This document shows, in pieces, positions 56,860-64,000 of a DNA stretch of 64,000 nt. A program made the translations under genes and the position numbers. Position 1 is the first letter of the stretch; each line of letters starts with the position of its first letter. This stretch comes from Austwickia sp. TVS 96-490-7B (lineage in GTDB: Bacteria > Actinomycetota > Actinomycetes > Actinomycetales > Dermatophilaceae). Location: positions 303,777 through 367,776 of the forward strand of contig NZ_JAHPZL010000003.1 of NCBI RefSeq assembly GCF_019331795.1. The letters run 5' to 3'. A model generated the notes under the pieces. It made no database searches. It was not told where the DNA came from and worked only from the letters and a program-made list of their open reading frames with translations.

Positions 56860-58482
56860 TCAGTGCGCGAAGTGCCGCACCCCGGTGAAATACAGCGCGA
56901 CCCCATGCTCCTGACACACCTGAATGGTCTGCGAGTCACGCAATGACCCACCAGGCGCCACCATCGCTCGCACCCCCGCGTCAATGAGGATCTGCGGGCC
57001 GTCAGCGAACGGGAAAAACGCATCAGATGCCGCCACCGATCCACGGGCTCGATCCTGACCTGCCCGATCGACGGCCAACCGGCAGGAATCCACGCGGTTG
57101 ACTTGACCCATGCCAATCCCGACGGACGCTCCGTCGTGAGCGAGCAGGATGGCATTGGATTTAGTAGCCCGCACGGCGCGCCACGCAAACTGCAGATCCC
57201 GTGCTGTCGCCTCATCGACGGCCTCTCCTGCGACGAGAGTCCATTCCGTGAAATCGTCGCCGTGCCCGGCAGTCACCGGGTCGTCGTCAGCGTCAGGAAT
57301 GACTGCGTCCACCCGGTCCACGGTTTGCACCAGCATTCCCCCGCTGATCGGCCGGAACTCCACCTGCCCACGCTGATCATCTGGAGTTGCCGCGCACCGC
57401 AATAACCGAATGTTTTTCTTAGCCGTCAGGATCTCCCACGCTTCCTCGTCGAATCCCGGAGCAACCACCACTTCCGTGAAAATATCCTGCACGGCTCGAG
57501 CCATAGCTGCGCTGACCGGGCGGTTCGTGGCGATCACCCCGCCAAAAGCGGACAGGGGATCACACTCATGCGCTTTCTGATGCGCCACCGCAATATCCTG
57601 CGATGGGTCGGCCACCGCTATGCCGCAGGGGTTGTTGTGCTTCACCACGGCACAGGTAGGCAGATCTCCGTGATCATAGGCAGCTCGCATCGCCGCATCA
57701 GCATCGACGTAGTTGTTGTAACTCATCGCTTTGCCGTGCAGGAGATCAGCGTCAGCGATACCAGGACGCCCGTCCCGGTAAAGGGCGGCTCCCTGGTGGG
57801 GGTTCTCGCCGTAGCGCAATCCCTGCGCCCGCTCGGCGGTCACGCCCACAAACCGGGGGAAACCGGTGCCGTCGGTGGTGTCGGCGTACGTCTCGCCCAT
57901 CCAGGTGGCCACTGCCACGTCGTACGACGCAGTGTGCGCGAAGGCATCTGCAGCTAAAAGCTGACGTTGCCTCAGCGTGAACCCTCCAGTCCCGATGGCC
58001 TCGACGGCTTCGGCATATTGCGCGGGAGACGTGAGGACGGCGACGCTGTGATGGTTTTTTGCAGCTGCCCGCACCATCGACGGCCCGCCAATGTCGATCT
58101 GTTCGAGGCACTCGTGCGGCGCAGCTCCACGAGCGACGGTCCGCTGAAAGGGATAGAGATTGCACACGACCAGATCGACTGGAGTGATCTCGAGGTCATC
58201 AAGTTGGTGGCGATGCTCCGGGCGGCGGGTGTCGGCGAGGATCCCGGCGTGCACCGCAGGGTGCAACGTTTTGACTCGCCCATCAAGACATTCCGGAAAA
58301 CCGGTGATGTCCTCGACCTGGGTGACAGGGATTCCCAAGTCTGCGATGGCGCGGGCTGATCCGCCGGTGGAGACGATCTGCGCGCCGACAGCGTGGAGGG
58401 CACGCACGATGGCGTCCAGCCCTGTTTTGTCATGGACACTGACCAGAGCTCGACGGATCGGACGGCGGGTGACTTCGGTCAT
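56860..58482 (-). CDS. purH: bifunctional AICAR formyltransferase/IMP cyclohydrolase
   Basis: The 540-residue product has the IMP cyclohydrolase half ([42 protein letters not shown], the Asn-rich LYPFQ) and the AICAR transformylase half ([36 protein letters not shown], catalytic Lys-His pair present, [12 protein letters not shown]). It performs the last two steps of IMP synthesis. CAGGAGTG precedes ATG 58482. Upstream purN and downstream folD make the purine/one-carbon operon clear. Confidence 0.95.
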   Translation of the reverse strand: MTEVTRRPIRRALVSVHDKTGLDAIVRALHAVGAQIVSTGGSARAIADLGIPVTQVEDITGFPECLDGRVKTLHPAVHAGILADTRRPEHRHQLDDLEITPVDLVVCNLYPFQRTVARGAAPHECLEQIDIGGPSMVRAAAKNHHSVAVLTSPAQYAEAVEAIGTGGFTLRQRQLLAADAFAHTASYDVAVATWMGETYADTTDGTGFPRFVGVTAERAQGLRYGENPHQGAALYRDGRPGIADADLLHGKAMSYNNYVDADAAMRAAYDHGDLPTCAVVKHNNPCGIAVADPSQDIAVAHQKAHECDPLSAFGGVIATNRPVSAAMARAVQDIFTEVVVAPGFDEEAWEILTAKKNIRLLRCAATPDDQRGQVEFRPISGGMLVQTVDRVDAVIPDADDDPVTAGHGDDFTEWTLVAGEAVDEATARDLQFAWRAVRATKSNAILLAHDGASVGIGMGQVNRVDSCRLAVDRAGQDRARGSVAASDAFFPFADGPQILIDAGVRAMVAPGGSLRDSQTIQVCQEHGVALYFTGVRHFAH

Positions 58483-58616
58483 CTTCACTCCTGGTAGACA
58501 GGGCCGCCGGACGTCTGCACAGGTCCGGTAGCCGGGCCGGTGGGCACCCAGGCGGGCGATGCCCACGACGTCACTCCCCGGTGGTGCCCCACCTTCGCCA
58601 GTCGTGTGCGGTTAGC

Positions 58617-59252
58617 CTACGCCCCGAGACGCACCTGACGACCGTCAAGCTGGTATCCCGCTCGTGCGAGCGTCCCGACGCAGTCCACCAGCATGGCCCG
58701 TTCCACCACTTTGATGCGTTCGTGCAGCGTGGCTTCAGTGTCGTCCGGGTCGACTCGGACGACGCGTTGATCGATGATCGGCCCAGTGTCCACGCCGGCG
58801 TCAACGAAGTGACAGGTGGCCCCGGTGACTTTGACGCCGTGGGTGAGAGCGTCGCGAACGCCATGCGCACCGGGAAAACTGGGCAACAACGCAGGGTGGG
58901 TGTTGATGATCCGGCCCCCGAAGCGGGCGAGGAAGGCGGGTCCCAGGATCTTCATGAATCCCGCACCGATGACAAGAGCTGGCTCGTGGGTGGCGACCGC
59001 GCAGGTCAATGCGCGGTCCCAGGCTGCGCGGTCAGGATGGTCACTGACGCGGCAGACAAATGTGGGGATTCCGGCTCGGTCGGCGCGAGCAAGTCCTTCA
59101 ATGCCGTCCCGGTCGGCACCGACCGCGACGATGCGCACACCGTACGTCGGGTCAGTGGCGGCGTCGATGAGCGCTTGCAGGGTGCTACCGGACCCGGAGA
59201 CCAGCACGACCAGCGGAACGGGGAGCGCGCGAGAGGAGTCTGTGTGGCTCAC
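58617..59252 (-). CDS. purN: phosphoribosylglycinamide formyltransferase
   Basis: The 211-residue product has VVLVSGSGSTLQALIDA, the formyl-folate loop, GFMKILGPAFLARFGGRIINTHPALLPSFPGAHGVRDAL (catalytic Asn and His) and GCTCHFVD-like GATCHFVDAGVDTGPII with the catalytic Asp. It adds the C8 formyl group in purine synthesis. GTG 59252 and TTG 59261 are both possible; the gene begins within about ten bases of the DUF6350 stop. Together with purH and folD it is one-carbon dependent. Confidence 0.92.
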   Translation of the reverse strand: MSHTDSSRALPVPLVVLVSGSGSTLQALIDAATDPTYGVRIVAVGADRDGIEGLARADRAGIPTFVCRVSDHPDRAAWDRALTCAVATHEPALVIGAGFMKILGPAFLARFGGRIINTHPALLPSFPGAHGVRDALTHGVKVTGATCHFVDAGVDTGPIIDQRVVRVDPDDTEATLHERIKVVERAMLVDCVGTLARAGYQLDGRQVRLGA

Positions 59253-59262
59253 GACGGTCAAC

Positions 59263-60702
59263 TTAGCGGTCGTAGTTGTCGGGCGGTCGCGGTATCTCGG
59301 GGGTCGGTGCGGGCGGGGTGTGCGGGCGGCCAGCTGGGGTGGTGGGGGTGTGCCGGGTGGCAGTGGACATGGGGCGGAGGCGGCGCACGGGTCGGTGGTT
59401 CAGCCCAGCAGAGGGCACTGGGGCATCCTGGGGTCTCGGGCGGGGCGAGTGGCCTGCGTCGGTGGAGGTGTCCGCTGGACCTTGGTGGACCATCCGGACG
59501 AGTTGTGACAGCACCGCGCCGATGCTGATCTCCGCTCCGACACAGATGCCCAGCAGCAGCGGCTGGACCCCGACGTAGGAAAGTTGACCGCCGCCGAGGG
59601 ATCCGCTGGAGATCATGCCGACCAAGACCGCACCGGTGGCGGCGACGACGGATCCGACAAGTAACCCGTGGGCGTGGCGACGCCATCCGACGTGGCAACG
59701 ACGAGCGAGGTCACGGTCCATCGCCACGCCACCGAGCATCGGAAGGAGCGGGAGGGCGCGTGCTAGGAGGGGAAGTTCGCCGGGCTCGGGCAGGATTCCG
59801 AGGGCGGGGATCAACGGGAGGAGTCCGGGGGTGGATCGAGTCAGGGTGATGGTGGAGTCAGCGCCGATACCGAATCCGGGGCCGCTGATCCAACTGAGTG
59901 TCCAGACGGCGGCGTTGGGCAGGTAGAGCAGTTGGAGTCCGGTGAGGACTGTGCCGCCGGCGAGTCCTGGACTGAGCTCGTGGTAGAGCTGGGTGATCTG
60001 GCTATATCGCAGCGCGACGAGGACGATGACTGCGACGACGCTGACGGTGAGGAGCCCGGCCAGAGAGCGCAGCCCAGCGCGAGCCCCACCGAAAGCCCAC
60101 CGCGGCACCCAGTCCAAAGGGCGGCAGCGGTCAGCGACGTCACCGATGTCGGAACGGAATTCCACGAGGAGACCGCCGAGGTAGGAGAGCGCGCCGACAG
60201 CGGTGAATCCGACGAGGCCGTGCGCGACAGAGGCTCGCATGGTGTCGGTGCGGACCAGGGCGCAGGCCAAGATGCCTAATGTCAGGTAGCAGCCGATGAA
60301 GGCCAGACCTTCCAGGGCCACGTCTCGACGGAGGCCTCCGGCCCACGCCCATCGAGGTCCGGGATCGCGGGGGAGCCAGGAGCAGAGCCGCGAGGCCGCC
60401 CAGGTCCCGGTGGTGATGACGAGCGCGGTAGCTAGCAGCGGGGCCAGCGAGAAGACTCCGATGGACACGGTCAGGGTGACGCCGTGAGCGAGCAGCCACG
60501 CTCCCAGACCGAATTGGATCGCCCCCCAGAGCCCGACCGCCTGGTCGGGGCTGGCGAAGTAGACGGCCAGGACTGGCCCGGCCAGGGCGAGCAGGGAGGC
60601 ACCGGCGGCTTCTCCGGCGGCGGCGATGGCGCGCGCCGGTCCGGGTGCGTCGTCGACGGCGTCACCAACCGGGTGGACGAATCGTGAGCTGCGCATGACC
60701 AT
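59263..60702 (-). CDS. DUF6350 family membrane protein
   Basis: The 479-residue product has about ten helices from residue 30 to 420 and a Pro/Thr-rich cytosolic end. DUF6350 is a conserved actinobacterial family commonly found just upstream of purN; its role is unknown, with suggestions of cell division or envelope. The helices and the position match the family. ATG 60702 (or 60696) starts it. Divergent from the prepilin peptidase-like gene across a region with a hairpin. Confidence 0.8.
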   Translation of the reverse strand: MVMRSSRFVHPVGDAVDDAPGPARAIAAAGEAAGASLLALAGPVLAVYFASPDQAVGLWGAIQFGLGAWLLAHGVTLTVSIGVFSLAPLLATALVITTGTWAASRLCSWLPRDPGPRWAWAGGLRRDVALEGLAFIGCYLTLGILACALVRTDTMRASVAHGLVGFTAVGALSYLGGLLVEFRSDIGDVADRCRPLDWVPRWAFGGARAGLRSLAGLLTVSVVAVIVLVALRYSQITQLYHELSPGLAGGTVLTGLQLLYLPNAAVWTLSWISGPGFGIGADSTITLTRSTPGLLPLIPALGILPEPGELPLLARALPLLPMLGGVAMDRDLARRCHVGWRRHAHGLLVGSVVAATGAVLVGMISSGSLGGGQLSYVGVQPLLLGICVGAEISIGAVLSQLVRMVHQGPADTSTDAGHSPRPRPQDAPVPSAGLNHRPVRRLRPMSTATRHTPTTPAGRPHTPPAPTPEIPRPPDNYDR

Positions 60703-60775
60703 GAGGCGTTTATCGTCCCTTGCTGTCGTGACACTCCCAAATCACCACGCCGGTCACCGGAGTCAGGTGGTGGTA

Positions 60776-60810
60776 GGGACGCATCCTGATGGGTTCTCGG
60801 GATGCGTCCC
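60776..60810. promoter_or_regulatory. hairpin between DUF6350 and prepilin peptidase-like genes
   Basis: GGGACGCATCC (60776-60786) pairs with GGATGCGTCCC (60800-60810) around a 13-base loop, seven bases before ATG 60818. It is too close to a start to be a simple terminator; a translation-affecting leader structure or a binding site is possible. Confidence 0.45.
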
Positions 60811-60817
60811 GGCCATC

Positions 60818-61480
60818 ATGGACGACATGGGTGGGCTGTGGGCGCCGTTCGCGGCGGGGCTCTTCGGGATGTGTGGTGGATGGTGGGTACGTCGGATGGT
60901 GCGTTCCGGGGCGCATCGACGGTACGCCGATGAGGTCGCTGCGCCGACGTATGCACCGTGGTGGCCGCCGGTGTGGGGTGCGGGGCTGTGCGCGCTGTCG
61001 TGGTGGCGCCTCGTGGCGGGGAATGAAGGGTTCACCGTGGGGGTGACATTGATGCTGCCGGCGTATCTGTGGTTAGCGGCGGTCGACCTGGACGTGCATC
61101 GGCTGCCCGACGTGGTGACGGTGCCGTTGTTTCCGGTGGTGACGGTGTGGACTGCCGGGCTGGCCTGGTGGGGTGGTGATGGTGACCGGTGGCGGCGGGC
61201 GTTATTGGCCGGGGTGCTGGTGTCTGTGTTCTTCGTCGCGCTGCATCTGGTGTCCCGCCGCCAGTTGGGATGGGGGGACGTGAAGTTATCAGGACCGTTG
61301 GGCATGCTTCTGGGCTGGTCGTCGTGGACAGCAGTGTGGGTGGGTGTGTATGCGATGTTTGTGTGTGGCGGGCTCGCTGCGGGGTGGCTGATAGTGCGCC
61401 GTCGGGCGGGGCGGCGAAGCCGGATCGCTTTTGGTCCCGCGATGGCGCTGGGGGCGTGGATCGGCGTGTTTCTGACCTAA
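60818..61480 (+). CDS. prepilin peptidase-like (A24 family) membrane protein
   Basis: The 220-residue product has about six helices. The two aspartate motifs of type IV prepilin peptidases are kept: AAVDLDVHRLPD (first Asp in a VD..RLPD context) and GWGDVKLSGPLG (second Asp in GxGD). The N-terminal methyltransferase half found in longer enzymes is lacking. No pilin or assembly genes are within view. The second-Asp motif GWGD fits the family. ATG 60818 is the only start with sensible topology. Confidence 0.8.
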   Translation: MDDMGGLWAPFAAGLFGMCGGWWVRRMVRSGAHRRYADEVAAPTYAPWWPPVWGAGLCALSWWRLVAGNEGFTVGVTLMLPAYLWLAAVDLDVHRLPDVVTVPLFPVVTVWTAGLAWWGGDGDRWRRALLAGVLVSVFFVALHLVSRRQLGWGDVKLSGPLGMLLGWSSWTAVWVGVYAMFVCGGLAAGWLIVRRRAGRRSRIAFGPAMALGAWIGVFLT

Positions 61481-61964
61481 GCCGCACCGGGGCCTGGGAT
61501 GAATCCCATGATGTGAGAATGCCCGTCGTGTCCCAGTGCGCTCTGACCTGGGGCGGCCTGGCGGTAGCTACTGGGCGGAAACTTTTGTGAGCTGACGATG
61601 CAACCCCTGTGCGACCTCAGGCGTGTTCATTCATGACGAGACGCAGGGGGGCGGCACTCAGCGTGCCGTGCCGTGACAGTGTGGGGAGAGTCACCCGAAG
61701 ATGACCATGGTCGATCTGGCCGTTCCGCCGAGGAGGCAGGCTGCCCGCCCGCGGATCGACTTGTCCATTGAGGCGTGTGGCTTGTTGTTACGAGAGCGCC
61801 CTCGTCATTGGGGGCACCGGCCCGGTGAGGTCCCCCGGGCCTGGCCCGACCTACCTTCCTGGGCACCGCCTGCATCCACTCCCCTGCCCGCGATACCCTC
61901 CGAAACGCCTAGGCTGGCCGCACAGCATGTCGGTAGCGAGCAGGGAAGGAGTGTCGAAGGCCGG
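61481..61964. other. 484-base gap without a supported gene
   Basis: I see no ORF with domain content, no tRNA and no strong hairpin in this stretch. The in-frame upstream extension of the sigma factor (from 61701) lacks recognisable domain content and lies upstream of the conserved sigma-2 start, so it is not used. The region should hold the sigma operon promoter. Confidence 0.4.
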
Positions 61965-62459
61965 ATGGACGATGCCGCCTTCGATGCCCTATACACGGCT
62001 CACTCGCGACGTCTCGTCGGTCAGATGTATGCGGTCTGCGGCAATTTGGCGGAAGCTCAGGATGTCGTTCAAGAGGCTTTCGCCCGTGCGTGGGAACGCC
62101 GGGAACAGCTGTCCACGTTAGATGCCCCGGAAGCGTGGTTGCGTACGGTCGCATACCGACTGGCGGTGTCTCGATGGCGTAAAGCTAAAAATGCTGCGAC
62201 GGCATGGCTCAGGCGCGCGGAGTCGGATTCGGTGGATGAGACGTCCCCGGACCATGTGATGCTCATGGCGGCGTTGCGTCAGCTCCCCGAGGCCCAACGA
62301 CACACGATCGTGCTTTATCACCTCTGCGACCTGCCGGTGGAGGAGGTCGCGGCCCTCACTGGTGTCCCGGTGGGGACGGTCAAGGCCCGCTTGTCCCGTG
62401 GCCGTAGTGCTTTGGCGAACGTGCTGTCCGAGCAGTCGGAGGAGTTGACCCGTGGCTGA
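61965..62459 (+). CDS. ECF RNA polymerase sigma factor
   Basis: The 164-residue product has sigma region 2 (FDALYTAHSRRLVGQMYAVCGNLAEAQDVVQEAFARAWERR, AWLRTVAYRLAVSRWRK) and region 4 (LPEAQRHTIVLYHLCDLPVEEVAALTGVPVGTVKARLSRGRSAL). It lacks regions 1 and 3 as expected for ECF sigma factors. ATG 61965 with GAAGG upstream aligns with the family. The stop overlaps the next gene's GTG by 8 bases. The pair suggests a sigma/anti-sigma control unit. Confidence 0.9.
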   Translation: MDDAAFDALYTAHSRRLVGQMYAVCGNLAEAQDVVQEAFARAWERREQLSTLDAPEAWLRTVAYRLAVSRWRKAKNAATAWLRRAESDSVDETSPDHVMLMAALRQLPEAQRHTIVLYHLCDLPVEEVAALTGVPVGTVKARLSRGRSALANVLSEQSEELTRG

Positions 62460-63822
62460 CATCGATCTGGATCCGTTGCTGCGGGCCGTGGCTCAGGACG
62501 CAGCACGACGTGCCCAACTACCGGAGGCTGCGCAAGTCAGACTGGCTGGGGAGCATCGCCGCCGAGGTCGTGCCATCGCGGCGGGATTAGCGGTGACAGT
62601 TGTCACCGTCGGAGCTTTCACCACAATGACTCGGGGCGGTTTTGGCATGGTCCCGGCCAGCAGCAATCCTGACGTGGCGACCGGGGTAGCGACGCCCACG
62701 CCGACGGCGCCGTCCACTCCATCGACGGTCGCCCCGAGCCGTACGGTCGGTCCGGAGGTACCCCCATGGGGGGGTCCCAGCAGCGTCACCAACCCGACGT
62801 CCCCGAGCCGATCGCGGGCATCGACCACTACGACGGCCCCCTCGGGAATTCCCAGCACCGGTCCCGGCGGGTCCAGCGGGACCGGTGGTCCGTCGGTGAC
62901 GGGCACCCCAGGCACGGGTTCTCCATCGCCGAGCAACAGCTCTCCTGGCAGTAGCAACCCTGCGGGCACTCCCCCAGCTGACGGTCCCAAAACTGATCCG
63001 AAGCCGGGGACTGGCACACAGAACTCCCCTCAGCCGAATGCGGGTTCCCCAGCAGCGGCTGCCCTGGCCCGGGGATATTCGTTGCGGCTGTCGCAACCGG
63101 TGAACGGCTCGATTGGCCACCGAACCCTCTCGCACTCGGGGGTGGCGAGCACAGCGGAAGGCACATTGCCCTACTCCGCGAAGGTGGCAACGACAGCTCT
63201 GCTGACCGGGACCGCGGAGGGGGATACCACCGGGTCGTCACCGAGCGTTGCGGCTGTGGGCGTGGACACGTCCGGCAAGGCCCGGTTGTCTTATTTCACG
63301 GCAGGGCGCACGGACACCACCATCTCGCTCGCTGATGCCGACTGGTCTGACCTGGTCAGCGTGGACGCCTTCTGGGACCGTTCATCCCGTCGGGTGACGG
63401 TGATTGGGTTCCACACGGACGGCCGAGTGTCCTGGCAGACGGTGGAAGCAGCCTGGCCTGGGGCGACACCGGTGGTCAATCCCCGTCGGGTGCTACACAC
63501 CGGTCTCACCGGGATTTCAGCGTCAGCGGTGGCCCGCACCGTCAGTGACGCCAAGGGCGCTTTTTCCCAGGCATGGTTGTATGTCGCTCAAGGCGACCAG
63601 TTGGTCCTGGTCAAGGTCGACGAGCAACAAATCCGCGCGGAAAAGGTGCTGTCACCTCGGGGATTAGCGGGATGTACGGCGCTGGCATTGTTAACGCCGA
63701 CCACATCCGGGATTGCAGGGGTAGCTGCCTGGTTTGGTTCTGGACCTGGGGTGTTGTACGCCGGGAACGATCCCTGGGGGCCGATGTCTTACATCGGGCC
63801 GACGGTGCCATTGCCGGTGTAA
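62452..63822 (+). CDS. membrane-anchored putative anti-sigma protein
   Basis: The 456-residue product has a cytosolic start of about 40 residues (ADIDLDPLLRAVAQDAARRAQL), one helix (about 41-60), a long Pro/Ser/Thr/Gly linker (about 70-205) and an extracytoplasmic C-terminal domain (206-456). That domain has repeated beta-like units. GGAGGAG precedes GTG 62452, and it overlaps the sigma gene, so stoichiometric co-expression is likely. There is no zinc-binding HxxxCxxC anti-sigma motif, so the anti-sigma role is inferred from context only. Confidence 0.65.
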   Translation: MADIDLDPLLRAVAQDAARRAQLPEAAQVRLAGEHRRRGRAIAAGLAVTVVTVGAFTTMTRGGFGMVPASSNPDVATGVATPTPTAPSTPSTVAPSRTVGPEVPPWGGPSSVTNPTSPSRSRASTTTTAPSGIPSTGPGGSSGTGGPSVTGTPGTGSPSPSNSSPGSSNPAGTPPADGPKTDPKPGTGTQNSPQPNAGSPAAAALARGYSLRLSQPVNGSIGHRTLSHSGVASTAEGTLPYSAKVATTALLTGTAEGDTTGSSPSVAAVGVDTSGKARLSYFTAGRTDTTISLADADWSDLVSVDAFWDRSSRRVTVIGFHTDGRVSWQTVEAAWPGATPVVNPRRVLHTGLTGISASAVARTVSDAKGAFSQAWLYVAQGDQLVLVKVDEQQIRAEKVLSPRGLAGCTALALLTPTTSGIAGVAAWFGSGPGVLYAGNDPWGPMSYIGPTVPLPV

Positions 63823-63930
63823 CCGTCGTGCACCACCACGATGTGCACGGCAAGCGGTGATGCTGTCTCTGCCGAGTGGTCCGCCGAGTATCTGGGTGGT
63901 CACCTGACCTCCCCAGGTCACCCTTGATGC

Positions 63931-64000
63931 CTACTCGCGCCTGAGGCGCCAGACAAGGCACGCAGCGATAGGAGCGCCCAGGGCGGTGGACACCAGTGGT
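63931..64000 (-). CDS. partial membrane protein end, possibly a FecCD-type permease
   Basis: A frame open at the right edge ends at TAG 63933-63931 and reads PLVSTALGAPIAACLVWRLR. A Leu-Gly-Ala-Pro turn followed by a hydrophobic helix and a basic end is typical of the C-terminus of FecCD iron/siderophore permeases. Only 22 residues are visible, so this is a weak match. Confidence 0.3.
   Translation of the reverse strand, partial: PLVSTALGAPIAACLVWRLRRE

Noticed and set aside
61701..62459. Extended sigma factor from 61701
   Set aside because: The extra 88 residues are Pro/Arg-rich without sigma region 1, and a better start lies at 61965.

Overview
This window is a high-GC actinobacterial chromosome segment, most likely from the order Micrococcales and the Dermatophilaceae/Intrasporangiaceae neighbourhood. 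The evidence is family-level only: a purN-purH-folD-DUF3017-mdh-icd core, a monomeric NADP isocitrate dehydrogenase, a DUF6350 protein beside purN, mannosyl glycosyltransferases with manC, a punA/lpdA pair, and many genes whose only visible signal is a TANNNT hexamer 6-7 nt before the start codon (leaderless style). No rRNA, tRNA or CRISPR array was seen.

Layout. 1-2.4 kb: a decayed, AT-richer accessory patch between two DUF4112 paralogues. It holds a DUF2087 remnant, a broken small membrane gene and a HAD phosphatase. 2.4-9.0 kb: a MOSC/acyltransferase pair, a surface-glycopolymer operon (LCP ligase, GT2, GT4) and a PaiB-type protein. 9.1-11.9 kb: an unusual flagellin-like orphan protein, divergent from tryptophanase. 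12.0-14.4 kb: an XRE regulator/ABC-2 exporter cassette bracketed by two 122-bp elements with 22-bp inverted ends. Its ATPase carries an in-frame TAG and a Walker B Asp-to-Ala change. 14.5-17.3 kb: aldo/keto reductase and a biotin carboxylase-BCCP protein. 17.4-21.3 kb: a low-GC pair of ABC exporter half-transporters with a palindrome over the start codon. 21.3-24.7 kb: lpdA with a coupled small gene, punA and a PH-domain protein. 24.9-32.5 kb: the DUF4129-DUF4350-MoxR-DUF58 membrane/AAA cluster with SpoIIM-like and RDD proteins, then a cupin. 32.7-43.7 kb: nucleoside salvage and uptake (deoA, cdd, a BMP-type ABC importer), interrupted by argE, a Pro/Ala-rich protein and an SDR. 43.8-49 kb: GDP-mannose and cell-envelope genes (GT-C-like membrane protein, manC, GT4, D,D-carboxypeptidase). 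49-51 kb: two tandem HTH paralogues with a shared C-terminal domain of unknown role. 51-60.7 kb: central metabolism and purine synthesis (icd, mdh, folD, purH, purN, DUF6350). 60.8-64 kb: a prepilin-peptidase-like protein, an ECF sigma factor overlapping a membrane-anchored putative anti-sigma protein, and the last residues of a membrane protein at the edge.

How the genes fit together. deoA, cdd and the BMP/ABC importer form a nucleoside scavenging set, with hairpins placed where transcript attenuation would favour the binding lipoprotein. manC probably supplies GDP-mannose to the divergent GT4 and possibly the GT-C protein. The LCP/GT2/GT4 operon would build and attach a wall polymer. The most unusual signals are the flagellin-like orphan, the decaying ABC cassette between the matched 122-bp elements, the low-GC exporter pair, and the two HTH paralogues.
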